64,000 nucleotides of DNA, from NCBI GenBank assembly GCA_022661535.1, contig JAKULF010000007.1:558001-622000 (forward strand), written 5' to 3'. The notes beneath the pieces are model-generated. The model was not told where the DNA came from. It was given only the letters and a program-made list of their open reading frames with translations, and did no database searches. The stretch is from Eutypa lata. Taxonomy: Eukaryota; Ascomycota; Sordariomycetes; Xylariales; Diatrypaceae. The translations under genes were made by a program, and so were the position numbers. This document shows, one piece after another, positions 59,138 to 64,000 of this stretch; positions within the stretch are counted from its first letter, which is position 1, and every line of letters begins with the position of its first letter.

Positions 59138-60075
59138 AATGAAGATGTGCCGATTGATAAGGGGAAAGATGAAAATTTTGGTAGAAAGTCCCGAGAACTG
59201 GTGGTGAAAGACGAAATTGTAGAAAGGGTTTATCACATATTGAAAGGGCGTCGCCTATGAAACTTGGTTCTGCCTGAAGTCAGCCTTGGTCGATGGGTCT
59301 TGCCTTGCAGATGGCCTACTCCAATCCAGCATTTCCAATTGATCTAGGTATAATATTAAGGTCGGGCACACAGCGGGGTGCTCTCGGCACGTCACCTTTG
59401 GAGAGGATTGGATCGAAAAGGGGGCCAGTGATAGGGTAACAGTCTGATAGGCGCAAAGTGCATGTAATAAGCAGACCACACTGCAACGTAGAGCGTTGCA
59501 TCAAGTAGGCTATGGGGGAACGCCCCATTTCACCGAAGCCATGCAAACAAATTCTAGGTTTGCAAAATGAAAAGCCTGCCAACAGCTCCAGCCAGCAGCG
59601 GTGGCATTGACGGACTAGGACGCATAATCCACATCCGAGCTTTAATTCCGAATATGAACTCCTTTGTCTCATATATACGTTATCATAGTACGTCAAGAAG
59701 GCTCAGCACTCAACCTCGGGCCAGTCGGCGGGGCATTCGGCGAGGAGATTGAAGGTGCTAGATATTTCTAAGGAGGTTTCGCGTCGAATTGGGTAATTAT
59801 CTAGTCATATAGCCAACCACCATGTATGCCCTTAAACAGGTATCTTGGCTTACTGGGGGGTAATAGGGTATATTGAGAGCTATGCAGGTGCCATTATATT
59901 CTATGTATCTGACATAAAACAACTCCGGAAATTCTGAGGAGTAGTCCGATGGTCTGGTGAGATCCGTTGTCTCTCCCCTTACGTATGACCACCACAGAGC
60001 ATCATTGCATTATTTAATCTTTTCTTTCCTTACACACCAGTCAAGGTTGTAACGACACCCGAAGCGAAAATAGAC
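59138..60075. other. Divergent intergenic region
   Basis: About 940 bp between the split STAND-N gene and the MFS gene. Short frames on the minus strand (59,316-59,696) have no domain character. Nothing further supported. Confidence 0.4.
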
Positions 60076-61446
60076 ATGGCCACTATCACCGCCACGGTCG
60101 CAACTCAACCCAGTGCTCAAAATGTGAACAGTTTGGAAGAACAGAATGACAGTGATACGCCTCTCGCACCGCCGGAATTCGAAGAGCCCCCGGATGGGGG
60201 GATTCAAGTTTGGCTGGTCGCTGCGGGGGGCGGAGCTATATATTTTGCCTGCCTGGGCTTCGCCAATTCGTACGGGACCTTCCAGGAATATTACCTCACA
60301 CACAATCTATCGTCTAGATCTGCAGACGATGTTGCTTGGATCGGGTCGATCGCCCTCTTTATTGGATTCGGTAAAAGATCGGGCGCCCAAACGTTACGTT
60401 TTTGGACGCTTATTATAGCTTATATTCCTACACTCTTCCTGCAGTTTGCCGTCGCTCTGGTTGCGGGCCCACTGTTTGATCGATTCAAGGCCAAGATCAA
60501 AACCATTCACAACTATCAAAGGACTAAGCTGACATGCCCATAGATTATACGACCAGCAGCTGTAGGCTACGTCGTTGCTACCATGTTGTTGAGTCTCTGT
60601 CCTACGTACTGGCAAATCATGCTAGTTAAAGGAGTGTTGATGGGCATACTCGCGGGTCTTCTAGATATCCCCATCATCACGGTAATCACACACTGGTTCG
60701 ACAAGAAACGCACCACCGTCCTCGGGCTCGTCATGTCCGGGTCGTCGATCGGGGGCGTCGTCGTGCCCATCGCCACGTCCAAGATGTTGAACAACAAACA
60801 CGTCTCTCGGGTACGGGTGGACGCTGAGGATCATCGACTTCTCCACGCTACCGCTGCTCGCATTCGCGAGCGTGACCGTCAAATCGCGGATCCCGCCGCA
60901 CGCCACCAGCTTCTGGTCCTCGGGGTTTTTCAAGAACCCGAAGTTCTTGATCCTAGCCGGCGCGTCGTATTTCATGCTCCTGGGCCAGAACACCCCGATT
61001 TCTTCATCCCGACGTACGCCGCTATACGGGGGACCAAGGCGACGCTGGCCGGCTCCCTGCTCGCCATTCTCAACGCCGCATCTACATTTGGGCGCATCAT
61101 TCCCGGCATCGTCATTTTATTCATGGACATGGTGGCAACGGACGCGGTGCTGATCGTCTATTCCGTCGTCTTCGGCTTCTGGTCGGGCACCATCATGCCG
61201 GGCGCGCCGGCGGCGCTTTCGGTGTGCTCGGACGATCTCCAGAAAATGGGACCCTATCTGGGGATGGCGTTGTTTATTATGAGTTTCGGAAACCTGATCG
61301 GGCCGCCAATCAACGGCGTTTTGGTCGAGAGGTACCGGGGCTTTTTCCAAGCAGCGTTGCTTAGTGGCAGTATCACGGTCTTTGGCGGCCTAGTCGCAAT
61401 CTTTGCCAAGTTCCACACGGCTGGGGGGGTTTTCGGAAGGACGTGA
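60076..61446 (+). pseudogene. Frame-disrupted MFS monocarboxylate-type transporter
   Basis: Clear similarity to fungal MCT-like major facilitator proteins: MATITATVATQ... with PPDGGIQVWLVAAGGGAIYF, DDVAWIGSIALF, GPLFDRF, GYVVATMLLSL, PIITVITHWFDKKRTTVLGL, VMSGSSIGGVVVPIA and, at the end, GIVILFMDMVAT and MGPYLGMALFIMSFGNLIGP. The frame, however, changes: the block GWTLRIIDFSTLPLLAFASV to FMLLGQNTP lies one frame away from the flanking blocks, entering near 60,808 and leaving near 60,995. Intron joins near 60,370-60,445 and 60,490-60,545 also fail (no frame-consistent acceptor, no GT donor). Each break is a one-base problem. Either this is a decaying gene or the assembly has indel errors; an aldo-keto reductase next door shows a similar break. 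Substrate (lactate, pyruvate or another acid) is unknown. Confidence 0.65.
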
Positions 61447-62890
61447 AAGTGTAACCTTGTTAATAGTTATCCAACTAGCAGACGGAGACGATTGGAGGGT
61501 TTGCACTTGAAGGAGATCATAAATCCCCGGATAGACAGTCTAATCGCTAGAGGTAACCGGTGCCTAGGACTCTAAGCTGTCCATAAGTATATCAGCAAAA
61601 TAAGCAGCGGAAGGATTACGGTTGCCTGTACATATTACAGTCCATCAAGTGTTACAGTATCAGGGATTGTAGACGGTATCGACAAGCTTCTAGAGCTCTT
61701 ACAAGCCGAAGATACCGGTGTCAGGCGACTCCGCGTATTGACTGTCCATCTCTGATCATATGAACCTAATCTTATAAAAATACATTATTTCCATGACAGA
61801 GAGGCTTAAGAACTATAGGGGGAACCAAGACGCAACTATGTTCTCTTCGGCCATGGCTGATGTTATAGAGGGCGACGAGCTTGGACATACGTATTGGGTA
61901 GCACAGATAGTTACGAGCAAAGTAGACTAATACCCATGTCTTTCATGAAGTTGGCCCTTTGCATGATTGATATTATGGTATGCTTAATTATCATGAATAC
62001 GTTAAAAGATTGTTCCCATAGTTAAGCAGTTGTAGTAAATTTCCCACCTAGAAGCCCATCATTAGCGTTATTGTCGAAAGTTTATACTAGAGAGTAAACC
62101 CGTGTTCTTCAATCCTCCGGGGCATAGCCAGCTTTTCGAGGATTTGGACTCCCAAGTCCCACTGCTCCCATCTCAACGTAATGCATGTGTCCAGTCGCCT
62201 ATCATTATATCCCGGCTATCATGTGCTCCCCTAATCCCCGTCTCATAACAACTAAGACTAATATTAGAAAGGACCATGCGGTAGCAAGTTCACTACAGTC
62301 CTGGTTCTATAGCTCAAAGGATGACACATGTTGATGCATATACTCGGAGAAGCTTCACCTGTCCGGCTTATCTCCGCCTGGAAAACCCCGAGACTACTAT
62401 CACCGGACGCCGATGATGGGATAAAGGGTGAGAGGCTACCCGGTGTTACACTTCTCGAAGGAATACATTTGACTATAATGTAAAGGCTCGGAATTGAGGT
62501 TTTATTCAATTAATAATTTTCTTTGGTCCGAAGGCCCCTAAAGTTTTCTATCTATTTGCCATTTACGACTTGCAAAATCGGTTGGTATTTATATAAAATA
62601 AAGGTACGTATTTATAATATCCTTCACTCGTCCTGGCCGTTGATAACAGCTGTTGGCTTTTATTAGGCACCTATGTATTCCTGCAGTCGTCGCATGGCCT
62701 GCACATGCAAGTGTTGGTGTGTTGGCTGTCCTTTGCAGGTATCCTGCAGCCAACAACACTTGGCTCTATTCCCCGTATGATAATACAGCCGCACTCGATT
62801 CTCAAGATAATCTACTCTCTTGTATGGAACAGTTCTTAACATTCAACTCCAGAGAAAATACAGCCCCTTATTCCTACATACCATCACAAT
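61447..62890. other. Intergenic, no gene seen
   Basis: 1.4 kb between the transporter and the aldo-keto reductase, on the same strand. AT-rich sequence near 62,500-62,620. No gene supported; the promoter of the reductase should lie in the last part. Confidence 0.45.
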
Positions 62891-64000
62891 ATGGCAAACA
62901 ACAACGTGCCCCTTCGTCGCCTCGGCAAGAATGGACCGTTGGTTCCAGCTCTAGGCCTTGGTCTTATGGGCATGTCGATCCTCTACGGGCAAGCGCCCAG
63001 CGACGAAGAGCGATTCAAACTTCTTGATCGTGCGGTGGAACTGGGTGCCACTAACTGGGATAGCTCTGAGTGAGTATTAGCCCCTATATCCTGCCACCTC
63101 CTCGTTCCTCTTTCTACGGACCTATTACGCTAATGCGTGTACACCCTCTAGCTTTTACGGCGATAGCGAAGAGCTCCTGGGGAAGTGGTTCAAGCGGACC
63201 GGAAAGAGGGACCAGATCTTCCTCGCAACCAAATTTGGCATCGTCAAGGGCTCTGGTGGCTACCAGATTGACAGCTCGGGGCCGTACTGCAAGCAAGCGT
63301 GTGCGGAGAGCCTGAAGGTACTCGGCGTCCCTTCCGTCGACCTCTTCTACATGCATCGTGCGAATCCCGAAACGCCGATTGAGGAGACCATGCGCGCCAT
63401 GGCCGAATTGAAGGCGTAAGTGCACTCCATTCAATATTCAGTCCCCCAGTACCAATCAAGTTACCCCTATCTAAGAATGGTATCGTATCAAAGGGAGGGC
63501 AAGATCAAGTACATCGGCCTGTCTGAAATCAGCTCAGCGACGCTGCGTCGCGCATGCAAAATCGTCCAAGTCGACTGTGTGCAGATCGAATATTCGCCTT
63601 TCGACCTAGACATCGAGGGTCCAGAGGGCACCAACCTCCTCGCGACCTGCCGCGAGCTCGGCGTTTCCGTCGTGGCGTACGCGCCCCTAGGTCGGGGTCT
63701 GCTCACGGGCGCGCTCAATTCCAAGGAGGCCGTGTCGGGCGAAGGAGACTGGAGAGCCATGTTCCCGCGATTCTCCGAGGAGAACTTCGGCGCGAATGTG
63801 AAGCTGGTTGACCAGTTCAAGGCGCTGGCGCAGAAGAAGGCGTGCACGCCGGCCCAGCTGTCGATCGCTTGGCTGCTGAAGCAGGGCGAAGACATCATCC
63901 CGATCCCCGGCACCAAGAGGATCAAGTATCCGAGGAGAACTGGGGGGCTCTTCAGGTCCAGCTGACCGACGCCGACGAGGCGGAGATCAGGAAGTTCGTC
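62891..64000 (+). CDS. Aldo-keto reductase, cut by window edge, with a frame break
   Basis: NADPH-dependent reductase of the AKR superfamily (YakC/AKR13-like), cytosolic. Exons 62891-63069, 63152-63415 and 63494 to the window end. Motifs: LGLGLMGMSILYG, ELGATNWDSSE joined to FYGDSEELLGKWF (catalytic Tyr and Asp neighbourhood), LFYMHRANPETPIEETMRAM (His of the tetrad), EGKIKYIGLSEISSATLRRA, VDCVQIEYSPFDL, VVAYAPLGRGLLTG, and QLSIAWLLKQGEDIIPIPGT. Near 63,930 the coding frame moves by one base (TATCCGAGG): before it the frame ends in KRIKY, after it the next frame has EENWGALQVQLTDADEAEIR, as expected for the family. A missing base there is likely, either a real frameshift or an assembly error. 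The C-terminus lies beyond the window. Confidence 0.85.

Noticed and set aside
59316..59696. Minus-strand frame of 126 codons with many Cys
   Set aside because: No signal peptide, no conserved spacing and no splice signals; composition fits non-coding DNA.
62653..63027. Plus-strand frame of 124 codons overlapping the aldo-keto reductase start
   Set aside because: Out of frame with the reductase motifs that begin at 62891; chance upstream frame.

Overview
The window comes from a filamentous ascomycete (Pezizomycotina, probably a Sordariomycete). The genes carry short introns with GTAAGT/GTATGT-type donors, CTAAC/CTGAC branch sites and TAG/CAG acceptors. The set includes a class III-type chitin synthase, a family PL3 pectate lyase, a GMC oxidoreductase and fungus-specific families. 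CpA-depleted, extremely AT-rich DNA of the kind left by repeat-induced point mutation (RIP) is also present. All gene models were spliced by eye from the sequence.

1-19 kb is mostly conserved housekeeping DNA: a partial gene at the left edge, the ER-Golgi SM protein SLY1 (minus), a PNUTS/Ppn1-like protein with a PP1-docking motif and a CCCH finger (plus), phosphopantothenoylcysteine decarboxylase (minus), the mitochondrial CGFS glutaredoxin GRX5 (plus) and a gamma-glutamyltransferase-like enzyme (minus). 19-33 kb is accessory. It holds a two-exon cysteine-rich secreted peptide with defensin-like spacing, a decayed membrane-protein gene, a PL3 pectate lyase, a large TPR-like gene broken by one in-frame TAG with an inverted fragment of its 5' end beside it, an RNase III-fold gene, a second small secreted peptide candidate and a 124-bp MITE. 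33-47 kb holds a nine-exon secreted GMC oxidoreductase, an F-box-like/DUF protein, a BTB protein and the chitin synthase, whose first coding exon lies about 455 bp upstream of the main ORF.

47-64 kb is accessory again. It holds a second copy of the MITE, a 347-codon frame interrupted by exactly two TAG codons, a GPI-anchor-type secreted protein, a two-exon protein of unknown function, and a STAND-N/ubiquitin-like-fold gene split by a 1.16-kb TA-flanked, RIP-like transposon inserted in an exon. A frame-disrupted MFS monocarboxylate-type transporter and an aldo-keto reductase cut by the right edge close the window. Several genes show single-base frame breaks, which could be real decay or assembly indels.

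The genes do not form one pathway. Conserved genes alternate with accessory stretches rich in secreted proteins, repeats and broken genes. The strongest candidates for new biology are the cysteine-rich peptide at 20.2-20.5 kb, the otherwise intact frames with in-frame TAG codons (nonsense/RIP versus A-to-I mRNA editing), and the small inverted-repeat family with 5-bp duplications.
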